Below, piece by piece: positions 10,209 to 21,009 of a stretch of 64,000 nt of DNA; position 1 is the first letter of the stretch; each line of letters opens with the position of its first letter. The position numbers and the translations under genes are program-made. The stretch is from Verpa conica (Eukaryota > Ascomycota > Pezizomycetes > Pezizales > Morchellaceae), in contig JAUFSD010000018.1 of NCBI GenBank assembly GCA_033030425.1, positions 1,407,867 to 1,471,866 on the forward strand. Reading direction: 5' to 3'. Under the pieces are notes generated by a model. It had not been told where the DNA came from and did not search any database. It worked only from the letters and a program-made list of their open reading frames with translations.

Positions 10209-12515
10209 AGAAGAGAGTTTCGGGATGCGGTAAGGGCGGGGCACTGCAGAAGCACGTGCTCTGTAGTTTCAGAATAAGAAGAACATCTAGGACAGATGTC
10301 GGTTGTGTGAAGGTTTACCCACGACTTGTGAGCATTTAGGTAACTTTTCTCCACCCGCATTTGGTGGAGACGCGAAGATTGATATTTATGCAGAGACATA
10401 AAATATGGTGTTGTAAGAGAGCAGCCATATTTGTAGTAAGTAGGTGGAGGGTAAAGAACCTCCCAATTCTTTAGGAGTTGTTGTTTGATAGCTATCGAGT
10501 AGCTTTTGTGGCTAAGGTTGGAACCTAGTAGCGGTTGAATGAGGGAGCCCAGGAACTCGATGGGCAGGTGATTAACCCCTGCTTTAGCAACCGAGTTCCA
10601 CTTTTTGGGAGGATTGGGAATGCCTTTGAGAAGTGCGGAGTGTGAGTAGCACCGTTCGGGTGAGATGGTTGGGAAGGATGGGTCAAACCGGGCCGTAACT
10701 GGGTTGTTAAGAGGATGGGCCGTTGCGACTCTGATGGCGTGTTTAATTTTAAGGTAATGGAGATAGAGTACAAGTGGGGGGGCTGAGGCCTCCGCCCATA
10801 GAGCATGTAGATTGGTTGCTCTAAAGCATCTGAGGGCCCATCTGAGAACGGAGTTCCAAAAAACTTCCATTTCTTTTAGGGCTGAGGTGGGGGTGAAAAG
10901 AGTGGCTCCATAGGTGAGCATAAGGCGGATGGCGAGGGTGGCTAGCTTCCTGCAATTACTTGAGGAGAGCCCTTTTCCAGGTGAGGAAAATCTGCGAAGA
11001 ATGCCAAAAGAAGCTTGGGCTGAGGCCAGTCTTCTTAAAAAATGATCGTTTGGGTTAAATGAGGGTGAGAACCAGTAGCCGACCCACCGGACAATTGGTT
11101 TTGGATAAAAAGTGTGACCGTCAATACGGACAGGAAGGTGTGAGATAGGTGACTTATCTCTAGGTGTGCGCCAGTGCATTAGTTCAGTTTTGGCAACTGA
11201 AAAGGACACGTTACGGGGGGCTGCGTCGTTTTTAAGACGATAGTAGTTTTCCTGAAGTAAGAGAATGTTTTCCTCCACTGTGGGGGAGGCGACCGTAATA
11301 GCAAAGTCGTCAACGTATGAAAGAGTGATGCCTGGTGAGGGTTCCAGGTGATGTAAAACGCTAACGTAAATAACAAACAGTAAGGGAGAGATAGGGGATC
11401 CTTGAGGGACTCCCACTTGAACGGGAACAGCTAACTTGGGGGAGCCTTTGTAAAGAAGAGTTACCCAGCGGTCGGATAAAAAGGAAAGAATCCAGTTAAC
11501 CATGTAGGAGGGAACAGATTGTGAAGTGAGAATAGAGGCCAGAGTGTGTTTAACCACATTATCAAAGCCGCCTTTAATGTCTAAAAAGAGAGTGGATACT
11601 TTAAGTTTGGCTAGTTGCATAGCTCTAATTTCATTGTAAAAGACTGTGGTGGCGTCCGAAGTGGAGAGGCCTGCAACTGAGCCGCACTGGTGAGGGTGAA
11701 CTAGGCCGGTAGCTTTAGCTATTTTCGCCAGCCTGAGAGTAACTACTTTCTCCAAAATTTTTGAAAATGTTTGGAGGAGCACAATTATTCGGTAGGAAGA
11801 GGTGGCTGAGTAGTCGTCTTTGCCTGGTTTGGCTAGGACTACCCCGTTTGCCTTTTTAAGAGAAAGCGGGTGATAACCGTGTTTTAAAAGAGGGGTAAGA
11901 ATTCTGGAAATGATTGTGGGATTAATTCTATGGACTCCTTTCCATACTGAGTAAGGAATGGAGTCGGGGCCTGGTGCTGAAAGATTGGATGTTTTGCAAA
12001 GAACAGCTTGAATTTCTTCAGGCGTAATAACAGGAACGTTATGGTGTCGTAAGGGAAGGGGAGAGCCGGTGTCAGGCCTTGGGGGAAAGAACGCTTTTAC
12101 TAAATTTTCATTTAGAATTTGGGGAGTGGGGGAGTTGGGAATGGAGGGGATCCGGTCTTCGGATTTGGTGGCTATCTTCTTAAGGCGCCACATGTCGGAA
12201 GGGGAGGCATTAGACACAAACGTGTTCCAGTGATCACGTTTGGCCTTTTTAATAGCGTTAAAGTAGGCGTTTTTGGCCGCTTTAAGCTCAAATGAGGGGG
12301 AGAGTCCTTTGCGGTAGGACTTGTGGACGCTGTGATAAATAGATCTTAACTGAGACAAATTTGGGCTCCACCAGGGTTTTGACCATGACGAGATCTTTTT
12401 TGTGGGGGTGTGTAGAAGGAGTGTGTTATAAAGTTGGTTAAAAGAATCGTCAAACCAACTGTCCAGATTGGAAAGATCTGGGGACAGCTGAAACTGACTG
12501 CTTAGATCCTACTTG

Positions 12516-13970
12516 TGAGGCTCTAGAGTATATAGATCTTGATTAGCGATATAGAACTTTCAAATCTGGATCCATGATTTTAAGTCTAAGAGGGTGAATC
12601 ATCTAGATATTGGGGTAGCTGATGCCACGCGGCTTACCAAGTCTTGTCGCCTATTATGTGCCGTAGCGGCTGCAAAATGTCAATTATCACTGTAGGACAA
12701 GTGTTTTTCCTTGGGTAGCCTTTTAGGTGTACCAATGACTGCTTGTGGTTTAGTGTCTTAAATATCTTGGATTATCCTTGAGTTTGTATTAGCTATACAC
12801 ACGCATGCTTTGTATTAAGAGTCTTTGTTTTAACGACCGTTGTACCCATTAGTTTAAGTGTCGGTTATGTTTGTCCCCTGAGCAGTAGACAACGCATGCA
12901 GTGAATAGACCTAGTATTAGGATTGTGGTGTTAATTAAAGAGTGATATTATAATGACATTGTGCGAACGTTACTTGTACTCATAGGTTATTGGTGTCGGC
13001 CACTTTTGTCCCCCGACAATATAAGCAACTTTGTCGAGCCCACTCAGCCAAAGCAAGTAGAGTGATTAAAGCCAAGATCCATATAAAGTATGTACTATAT
13101 TCCACTGTTATTTCTCAGACAGAGTGAGGGATGATCCGATTAGGAGAACATTCCCTAGGTATGCATAGAGCTTACCAAGCTGCTGGGGCCACAGTAGGGT
13201 GTTGATAGATCAACCCAGGTTTTCGGGCCATAGGTACGCACCGTACAGAAATGTCACCTCGTTCAAGGCTCTGCAAGGGGGTAAGTAGTATTATATATTC
13301 GTATTATGACGCGAAACTATTTCCAATCTATAGATACACTTCGTTGTGTTATTTTAAGCCGTGCGCTACTTTACATCACTACAATTTTATGCCTTTGCTG
13401 TAAGAATAGCTAGATCTCCGGATTATTCCTCTATCTAATTACTTACTTCGCACCCCTCCTCGACTCAAACAAAATCCCCGTATCAGAAACCGCAACGGCC
13501 CCCATTCAGCTTTTATAATATACTTCCTACACTGTCTTAAGCTTGGGAAGAAGTCTAAGGGAGCACTATATACTTATGAACAAGGTCATATATATTTATT
13601 GAACGGTCAGGCTATGTCGAAGACATAGTGGTTTATTCCCCGGTAGTGATATCTTCGTCACCTGTTCCAGAGTGGGTGTTGTAAGTCTCCCTTGGATGCC
13701 TCGAAGAACACGTTGTGAGCTGCTTTGTACTCGTTTCCATTAGGTTTCTTTTGCTGGAAGCGAAATACTGAAGACTTAATCAATAAAGAACCTAAAGAAC
13801 ATGAACCGTAAAACAATAACATCCCAGAGTATATATCCCCATCCTACATTCCTTTTTCCTTTGAGAAATAATTCCTTCATATTACTGGCTCAATTATTGA
13901 ACCAACGGTGTAACAAAGAAATATTAGGTCCAGTGTCTTTAGTTGCCCAATTGGGTAAATGAGGACAATA
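12516..13970. other. Non-coding spacer, possible old LTR fragment
   Basis: No gene. Around 13740-13840 a stretch with GAAGACTTAATCAATAAAGA and a TATATATCC motif resembles a stretch at about 41940-42020, so both may be remnants of one diverged LTR family. Two similar short segments (near 12858 and 12994, both with GTGTCGG and TTTGTCCC) may be a small duplication. Confidence 0.35.
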
Positions 13971-14097
13971 CCGTATACACTCGAAAAATTCGCTATCTCC
14001 GGTCTCACCTGAGGTATCTCCGGAGGAGCTTGGCTGCATACTTGGCGCAGATTCTGTAGATCTTTCCCAACTTTTCGTAATTTTTACTAAAAATAGA
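13971..14097 (+). repeat. Left TIR of the Fot/pogo element
   Basis: Matches the complement of 18979-19117 with few differences, through TCCGGTCTCACCTGAGGTAT and the CCGGAGGAGCTTGGCTGC block to TTTTTACTAAAAATAGAA. The right copy has one small extra duplication around ACTTGGCTACAT. Confidence 0.85.
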
Positions 14098-14841
14098 ATC
14101 CTTCAACGTGTCCGAATAGAAGTGGAATTAGAGCTTAAAGAGAGCTAGATGAACGAGTATTTTAGGAGAAATTCTTTACTATAGTATATACAACAAGTAA
14201 CAATGCCTAAAAGTGTACTTCAGCGTCTTCCAGCAAGTGAACAGAGCCATTCTCGCTGAGGCCCCAAACCTAAACTAATAAAAGACCGTACCTTTAAACC
14301 GGAAGAAATAAAGCCTATACGCCGACCTGAACGTTCCTGGAGTCAATTCCAAAAGATTCGAGTTCTTGTTTTTCTCTTTCACCACTGTATACCTCTAAAT
14401 GAATATAATCAAACCGAGTATCGATCACCTACCCAAGAAGAAGCCTCCGAAATCTTTGGAGTTCCCCAAAGAACAATTAGCGATTGGGTTCATAGACAAG
14501 ATAAAATAGAGAAGCTAGGTGCTTCGAGTACTGTGCGCAGCCAGCGTACATCTCTTGCAGTAATCTGCAAATGGCCTGATTTAGAAGTACGGTTGTACAA
14601 TTTGTTTTTAGAGCGCCGAGAACAAGGGCAGGCAATTCGGAGAGGATGGTTCAGGATACATGCAAATGTAATATTTTGCGAACTGTATCCAGGAGTTAGC
14701 ACCTCAGTTTTTCGATTTTCTAATGGATGGTTCGAAGCCTTTTTGGGCCGGTTCTGAATTAGCTTACGATGTATTACCAAAAAAGCACAAAAAATACCGG
14801 AAGATTATCAAAATCTTATTATCAGTTGGCTTCAATTTAAC

Positions 14842-15461
14842 TGTCGCGGGCAGCTCCGAAGGCCGACTACCTTCGCGAAAGAAGGTGGCGTTCGCCCCCA
14901 CTCCCGTAAGGAGGTCGGACCGCCTTAGGGCGCAGAATTAAACTGGCAATTACGAAACAGAAACCCGTTTCGGGCTGGATAAGCTATCGTGTTACACGGG
15001 ACGTAGGTGGGATATCGGGGGACGGGTAGGACAGAAGCCCCGGGAGTCTAGAGGCGATAGGAGGAAACAGAGCGGGGCTAGCGCGGTTAACGGAGGAGAT
15101 AAGGGGAAAGTAGTTTTAGTATAGGAATAGTATAGAAAAGGGACCTGCGTGTCGAACATGACATGTTCGACGGCATTTGTGATAAAAAAGGTAACAGGGT
15201 GGGGTTCGGGTCGTACGAGGAGGGAAACGAGGGGTATATAAGAAGGGGGCTTCGCCCCCTCTCGGTGGAGTTTTCTTCGTTACGCAATCTCTTGTTCGTT
15301 AGTCTTTTGTCAAAGAAAATTCCGTTTCTTAGATTTGTTATATCTAAGAATCCGACCGAAGAACCATTGTTTCCGCCCGAGCTCTCCACGTCTTCCAAAG
15401 TACCCAAGCTTTCTGTCCGCGTCACCTAGATACACTCCCCCGCCGAGCCCCCCCCGTTACA
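14842..15461 (+). mobile_element. Solo LTR, subfamily B (copy 1)
   Basis: 620 bp, TGTCGCGGGC to CCCGTTACA, with perfect TSD TTAAC at 14837-14841 and 15462-15466 inside the transposase frame. It shares with subfamily A the first 16 bp, the position of a palindrome (15151-15171), a TATATAAG box (about 15235) and a GC-rich hairpin (15245-15259). No internal genes. Confidence 0.9.
15151..15171. promoter_or_regulatory. Perfect 10-bp-arm palindrome in LTR B, copy 1
   Basis: GTCGAACATG, central A, then the exact complement. It sits about 64 bp upstream of the TATA box, at the equivalent place to the A palindrome but with a different arm sequence. Only the inner ATG-A-CAT is shared. Confidence 0.6.
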
Positions 15462-16571
15462 TTAACCGGCGGAATTCTCAACAATTGCTCCTTCCTGACC
15501 CAAATCCACGCATGCTAGTAGGTGATGGCTTCCATCGTGTTACCAGCCAATTGTAACGGGGGTACTCCCAGGGGAGTGCTGCCGTACCAAAAAAAACCAA
15601 CAACCTTCCTTTCTGACGAGAAGCTTCAGTAGCAAAGCTTAGAACCGCTCGTCAACACGGAAGGTCGACAGTCCCTAGGCAAAACAGGAATAAGGATTTT
15701 TAAGGGTTGCAAACTAAAGACTTTAAAAGGCTCTTCTTCCCAGGGGAAGACAAACGTCTTTAGCAAAGAGTATGAGGGTCTCTGAACAACGGTTATTCAT
15801 TGACCAGCAAGAATGATTGTCCTGGGGGAAGGATGGGTTTAAGCTATGAATTTTGATTTCGAGCAGGCTGCCAAGGAGCGGGGAACAGTTCCTCTGTGCT
15901 TGGAAATCAACTGAGTCTAGAGCGCCCCTAAGAACTAGCGGGCTCGATAGACTAGTGACTAAAAAGCGTTGGTTACTAAAAGCTCTATAACTTTTGCTAT
16001 AATGGTCCGATTTCAAATCCGATTGCACCTATAGATTTGCAGCACTGTCCCCCATATACCCTCCGAGTTTGGTTTGGTTGGACGAATTTTCCTGACGGTT
16101 TTGGGGTTATTTTTGGGGTCCAAAACTTGTCTTTTTGTTAGGGAATCAGCAACTCAGGGGGGCCCCCTCTGCAAACGGCGGGTGGCACAGTGGGGCGCCT
16201 CGTGGGTGTTAGAAAACACAGAGTCCCCTAGGCAGGGTAACCCACTGGCGATTCCTGCCGTTGCTTAGATTCCTTTCCCACGTTCCTAGTCCAACCTGGG
16301 GACGTGGCGGAGAGGTAATCTTGATCCATAAGGACCTTAGGGCGACGCACAAGGCATATTCCCGTATGGTTTGATTCGTGACGCTGCCAGGTTAATTATT
16401 AATTTTGCTGGCGGCCCTAACTACTAAGCATAGCTTTGCTCTCGTCTCACGGCTCTCGGCCTCCCATGAGGTTGGCTATTAGCGAAGCCGTTGTTATTCC
16501 TCCTAGAGGAATAGGAGCTTAACTCTGTTCATGGAGGCAACAGCTTCAGTCTCATTGCACTAGTATCTCCC

Positions 16572-17211
16572 TGTGGCGGGGCGGTTGGGATGGTACGGTG
16601 AAGCCTAGGCAACGGGACGGTGACAGCGACTAAGACGGCGACAATAAACGGTGTTACGACAAAAGATATTACAAGTGAAAAACTCTGTAATATTTCTTTA
16701 CTAAACAATATAAACAAGACGTTGCGTGCCTAAGAAAATCCTCGGGGCGAGGCCCCTCCTTATACGTTTCCCCTCTTTTCCTGCCTACAAAATAACTTTT
16801 ACACCAAAGAAAACTTTTCACTCCGATTCCAAAATCCCCCACTGTTTCTGTTGGATATGTCATATCCAACAGAAAGGTATCTTTCCCATACAAACCGCAT
16901 ACAAAGTGTACAAGAGGACTTTGGGGGCCTCTGACAACGTTACGTAAAATCCGAAACTAACAAAATGGGCCGCCGGCCCGGAAAACCTTATTGACAAATA
17001 CGTTTATCGTTATCAACCTCGGGTGCGCGAACATAAGCCTTCCCGCGCCTATTATTGCCTGTTTGTAGAAACGTCCCCTCCGCGCGCACTTAATCGACTC
17101 GATCGTCTAGTGGGGGCGAGGTCGAAGGTGACCCTCTTACGGAGGTGTGATCCGGTTTTGGCCTTGTTTCGTGTGACGGTGGCGTGGGTATCCTTGGAGC
17201 TGCCCGCGACA
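16572..17211 (-). mobile_element. Solo LTR, subfamily A (copy 2)
   Basis: 640 bp, near-identical in reverse orientation to 9568-10208. Flanks are CTCCC (16567-16571) and CTCCT (17212-17216), a 5-bp duplication with one difference. The palindrome is kept as 15-bp arms (16845-16875). Confidence 0.85.
16845..16875. promoter_or_regulatory. Palindrome in LTR A, copy 2
   Basis: Arms of 15 bp (TTTCTGTTGGATATG) around one base; identical to copy 1 apart from one extra paired base at each outer end. Confidence 0.6.
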
Positions 17212-17643
17212 CTCCTGTAGCTATAAGCTACAGACGCATTACTCTGGTCTCTGTCGCATACCGACGACGGTGAGCTTCGCTCCGTCCTAGGAGCTCGCCA
17301 GCTCGCTTAGGGATCGGGCTATCATAGTAATGACTTTCTTTAGTATCTATTGACCGGAATAGGATAGCTAGTCCTTATCCCTCAAGGGAGATCCTTAGGT
17401 GTCTCTATGTGGAGAGGAACTTAAGACTAGTCGTGACAATGGTTAAGTCGTCACACCGATACCGACTAAGCAATATTTGTAACCTTGATGAAACACCTCT
17501 TCCATTTGAGTACCTCAATGGCCGAACCTACAATCCTATTGGTGCCAAAACAATTTGGATTAAGGAAACACGGAGTGGCTGGAATAAGCGCCAAGCTAGC
17601 CTAGTCCTTTGTGTTTTTGCAGATGGAGTCAATCGCATCCCTC

Positions 17644-18264
17644 TGTCGCGGGCAGCTCCGAAGGCCGACTACCTTTGCGAAAGAAGGTGGCGTTCGCCCC
17701 CACTTCCGTAAGGAGGTCGGACCGCCTTAGGGCGCGGAATTAGAATTGGCAATTACGAGACAGAAGCCCGTTTCGGGCTGGATAAGCTATCGCGTTACAC
17801 GGGACGTAGGTGGGATGTCGGGGGACGGGTAGGACAGAAGCCCCGGGAGTCTAGAGGCGATAGGAGGAAACAGAGCGGGGCTAGCGCGGTTAACGGAGGA
17901 GATAAGGGGAAAGTAGTTTTAGTATAGGAATAGTATAGAAAAGGGACCTGCGTGTCGAACATGACATGTTCGACGGCATTTGTGATAAAAAAGGTAACAG
18001 GATGGGGTTCGGGTCGTACGAGGAGGGAAACGGGGGTATATAAGAAGGGGGCTTCGCCCCCTCTCGATGGAGTTTTTCTTCGTTACGCAATCTCTTGTTT
18101 GTTAGTCTTTTATCAAAGAAATTCCAGTTCCTTAGATTTGTTATATCTAAGAGTTCGACCGAAGAATCATTGTTCCCGCCCGAGCTCTCCACGTCTCCCA
18201 AAGAAACCAAGTTTCCTGTCCGCGTCACCTAGACACACTTCCCCGCCGAGCCCCCCCCGTTACA
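17644..18264 (+). mobile_element. Solo LTR, subfamily B (copy 2)
   Basis: 621 bp, TGTCGCGGGC to CCCGTTACA, perfect TSD CCCTC at 17639-17643 and 18265-18269. Very similar to copy 1, so both insertions are fairly recent and more recent than the host Fot element. Confidence 0.9.
17954..17974. promoter_or_regulatory. Palindrome in LTR B, copy 2
   Basis: Same 21-bp palindrome as 15151-15171, 310 bp from the LTR start in this copy and 309 bp in the other. Confidence 0.6.
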
Positions 18265-18978
18265 CCCTCCAATGATTATATTTCATGGAACCGGAAAAAA
18301 ACTCGGCAAAGAGTTTGCAAAATACCATCCTGGCGTAATTGTAGAGTTCAATAAAACTGCTTACATGAACGATCAATTTTTTATTAAATACATACAACTC
18401 TACCTCCTACCAGCACTCGAGAACTGTCCTAGTCTATTTGCTCTTGATCTCTGTACCTCACATAAAACCCCGGCGGTTCTCGGCATTTTACGCAGCAACA
18501 ATATTACACCAAGTCTTATTCCCGCTGGCTGTACTAGTTTAGTACAACCTCTTGATGTGTCTATTAATAAGCCCCTAAAGGAACGCATCCGTGATTTAAC
18601 AGATGAATCAATTTTTGAGTACGGTACAGACAAGTGGAGTGTGGGGGACCGGCGGGTCCTTATTACTTAGTGTGTTGGAGATGCTTGGTATCAATTCTGT
18701 ATTGAGCGGCAAGAGGTAATAAAGAAGTCATTTCGGGATGTAGGGCTTTCTTTACCTATTGACAGCAGTGCGGATTATGAGTTGAACATCAAAGGCTTTG
18801 ATGATATTCATATTGGGGACTGGCGGATCGGTTCTGAACAAGAGAAAGACTCAGATTTGGGGACACAATTTGCTGATGTGGGTATGGAACATGATAACAA
18901 TGAGTTAGTAGAGTTTGTAGCATACGGAGAATAGTATAAACTGTACAAAAAGTGCCTTCTCGTCGTGAATTTCACCCT

Positions 18979-19117
18979 TCTATTTTTAGTAAAAATTACG
19001 AAAAGTTGGGCAAGATCTGCAAGATCTGCACCAAGTATGTAGCCAAGTATGTAGCTAAGCTCCTCCGGAGATACCCCAGGTGAGACCGGAGATAGCAAAT
19101 TTTTCGAGTGTATACGG
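18979..19117 (-). repeat. Right TIR of the Fot/pogo element
   Basis: Inverted match to 13971-14097; see that entry. Outside the TA, the flanks at 13930-13965 and 19145-19185 also share an inverted match around GGTAAATGAGGACA, so the element may have inserted into an older inverted-repeat element. Confidence 0.85.
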
Positions 19118-20211
19118 TAGTTGGTGTAATACAAAATCCTGGTGTCCTCATTTACCTGATTGGGTAACTGAGAACACCTTGCAAACCTCAACAGTTTCTA
19201 CCTCTTGTGCTTCATCAGCTTCTAGAACTCAGTCCTCGGTGGGCGTCCGGGACCGTAGATAAGGTCGTAAATTCCGAGTAATAGTTGTCTAATACACCGC
19301 TGAACTACTCTCTAGGCGAGTTCTCAAATAGTGTATTCGAGTTACAATCAAGGCCATCTTCTATCTAGTTTTAAAATATTTACAATCTCCCAAGATCCTG
19401 TCTTCGACGCGGCATTGCTATTATATATGGGCGGTTCCGGGTATGAGTGATAAAAAGCCAGTGTACAGGAGAATTCATTTCTTCAAGAAACTTGAAGAAC
19501 TACCGGTCGAATTTAGGTACACGGCTTCTGGTCCTCCTTGGTTTTCTTTTAGAGCGGAACCCCTTCTCTGGCAGCTCCTTCGGGCTACGGGTGAACCCGT
19601 GAAAGGCTAAAAATAAGGGTTCCATCTATGGATGCACTCCCGGCTCATTTGCGGTTGGTGAGCTTGCAAATATTGAGGGGTATCAAAACCGGAAGAGCGG
19701 TGCCAGAGCGGCGGAGAAAATTTTACTATAAACTGAAAGCAGGAAACACTAATGGTCCTCTGCCTTCTAATTATGTAAATTTATTTTACTAGGCAGCATA
19801 GGTAGGGGAGAGGGGGCGTGGTTAATAATTACAGGGCCCCGAACCTATCACTCCGGGAAAGCTACTTGACTACTAAATGAAGTACCACCTAAAATATCAA
19901 CCGAGTGGGTGCCCTGGAGTTCTAATCACCCGGAAATACAACTAAGGACATATTCTGACGAATCGATAGATGTACTTTGCAAAGGAAAGTCCCCGCACCA
20001 ATGACTTTCCCTTCCTGAAACTTGTATTTCTGGGTACTTACCTATTGTCTGTTGCAAATAGGAACTAGTTCCAGATAGCTGGGGATTTCCTATATCACTA
20101 GATATACATCTAAGGCCCCCGATATACGTTTTTGTAAGAACATGTATGAGATGATTCTACAGATGGATTTCTTGCCCTCAATCTCATCTATATAAGACAA
20201 TCTATAAGAAG
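19118..20211. other. Non-coding spacer
   Basis: No supported gene. A GC-richer patch near 19560-19620 can fold into small hairpins (GGGTGAACCCG) but is not a recognisable RNA gene. Confidence 0.4.
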
Positions 20212-20310
20212 TCTAGCCTTAACTACACTTGGAGCCCATTTACTAGGTGTTTTTAATGGTGTTTTAGTGTTGTGGCTATGTAGATTCCGAGTTATTAATT
20301 AACCCGCGAG
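20212..20310 (-). mobile_element. Partial MITE, CTCGCG family
   Basis: Aligns in inverse orientation with the left half of the element at 53990-54220. It ends CCGAGTTATTAATTAACCCG then CGAG followed by TA at 20311. The other half is not recognisable. Confidence 0.6.
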
Positions 20311-20811
20311 TAGTGTTGAGCGTTAAGTACCCGAAACCTAAAATATTACATTTGTTAACTTGGGTAACAGAGTTATTGACTGCTCCTATTGGAGCTATAG
20401 ACACCCTGAGCCATTTGCTTGGTATGAAAGGAGAGAGTCAAGTTAACGAGTCCAGAGAGATATCCTAATAGACGCAATAATTCTAAATCATTATCAAGAG
20501 GCTATATTTGGGAGTTAGAAGTTAGAATTCTAGCAGCGACCACAATTAAAAAGTAATTTTTGCCGTGTAGGTCGAATACTCAACCACCGGTCCTCGGGAA
20601 AAGCGCTAGGAATAGGTTTAGGTTCAATTAATAGCTTCAGTACCTAAAGGATAATACTCATACAAGATGAATATTTTACTAGAAGATCTTGATGTCTACC
20701 AGGCCTTCTGTTGAAATATGTTTTACATGAGTTCACAGTTACCCGATCAGGTAGCTATATTCAAACAGCAATATGATTCATGACGTCGAGTGGTATCTCA
20801 TAGCAAAGAAG

Positions 20812-21009
20812 TATGGCGCGCACGGCCATAAAGGTGTGCCGGCAAATTTGGCATGTGGAATACCAAGCGTGCCCCAAGTATGCCAACTTTTTTGGCTGCT
20901 TCATCCTCTAAAAAAAGCCTTTCCAACTTTTCTTGGGGGGTTCTGGCTATTATTGGTGTTAGAATATCGGCTCCAAATCGCGGTACACCTTTATAACCGT
21001 GTGCACCAT
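20812..21009. mobile_element. TIR element (MITE-like), about 200 bp
   Basis: Imperfect inverted ends of about 35-40 bp: left ATGGCGCGCACGGCCATAAA, right the complement of ATGGTGCACACGGTTATAAA. There is no coding content; similar peptides on both strands are a by-product of the palindrome. I could not settle the target duplication. Confidence 0.55.

Larger units (their letters stand above)
9391..12499 (-). pseudogene. LINE ORF2 fragment: reverse transcriptase and zinc knuckle, split by an LTR
   Basis: The frame is open from 12499 to the LTR at 10208. It holds the RT domain: LSAPGPDSIPYSVWK, a SYRIIVLLQTFSKILEK block, FLDIKGGFDNV (first Asp), VPQGSPISPLLFVIY, and YVDDFAI (catalytic Asp pair). 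A C-terminal zinc knuckle follows (CPRCSSYSETTEHVLLQC). If the LTR and one copy of its duplication (AGAAG) are ignored, the frame resumes at once after NSLL and ends in a serine-rich tail at 9391, so the LTR interrupted an otherwise open frame. The apparent tail that runs into the LTR from 10208 to 10172 is not the native C-terminus. Endonuclease and ORF1 are missing, so it is inactive. The RT motifs fit fungal LINE families of the Tad1 group. Confidence 0.85.
9112..12515 (-). mobile_element. 5'-truncated LINE (non-LTR retrotransposon) with 15-bp TSD
   Basis: A perfect 15-bp direct repeat (GCTTAGATCCTACTT) lies at 9112-9126 and 12501-12515. Between them is a minus-strand non-LTR element with a 3' poly-A tail (T-run 9125-9153) and a reverse transcriptase frame that begins abruptly at 12499 without its endonuclease domain. 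These are hallmarks of target-primed insertion with 5' truncation. A solo LTR at 9568-10208 has since landed in its coding region. Confidence 0.9.
15552..17455. mobile_element. LTR-like insertion (family C), itself carrying LTR A copy 2
   Basis: Starts TGTAACGGGGGTACTCC and ends AAGTCGTCACA, TG..CA, flanked by CCAAT (15547-15551) and CCGAT (17456-17460), a 5-bp duplication with one G/A difference. Without the 640-bp LTR nested inside, it is about 1.26 kb. It has no coding frame of interest, but several short hairpins (for example around 15720-15770 and 16440-16510). The right boundary is inferred from where the transposase frame resumes. It could be a long solo LTR or a small non-autonomous retroelement. 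Confidence 0.6.
14203..18934 (+). pseudogene. Fot/pogo DDE transposase, interrupted three times plus stop codons
   Basis: Reading in pieces: 14203-14841 gives an N-terminal region with an HTH (EEASEIFGVPQRTISDWVHR) and a CENP-B-like DNA-binding segment. The frame resumes at 15467 after LTR B copy 1 (WLQF then NRRNSQ), and at 17456 after the third insertion (YRLSNICNLDETPLPFEYLN, the first catalytic Asp). It resumes again at 18270 after LTR B copy 2 (MIIFHGTGKK), with LFALDLCTSHKTP (second Asp) and SLVQPLDVSINKPLKERI. Each insertion falls in frame once its 5-bp duplication is discounted. In-frame stops at codon 19 (TGA in place of likely CGA), near 14756 (TGA) and at 18668-18670 (TAG) are all explainable by C-to-T changes. 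The last reading block ends VAYGE at 18934. It is dead. Confidence 0.85.
13971..19117 (+). mobile_element. Fot/pogo DNA transposon with long TIRs, shattered by nested insertions
   Basis: Begins CCGTATACACTCGAAAAATT and ends with the inverted complement, with TA on both sides (13969-13970 and 19118-19119), the target of the Tc1-mariner-pogo group. Inverted ends extend about 127-139 bp. It contains a broken DDE transposase. Removing the three insertions and their duplications (14842-15461, 15552-17455, 17644-18264) leaves about 2 kb, the usual Fot1-like length. Confidence 0.9.

Noticed and set aside
12516..13970. tRNA or other structured RNA gene in spacers
   Set aside because: I looked for GGTTCGA-type T-loops and cloverleaf pairing and found none convincing anywhere in the window.
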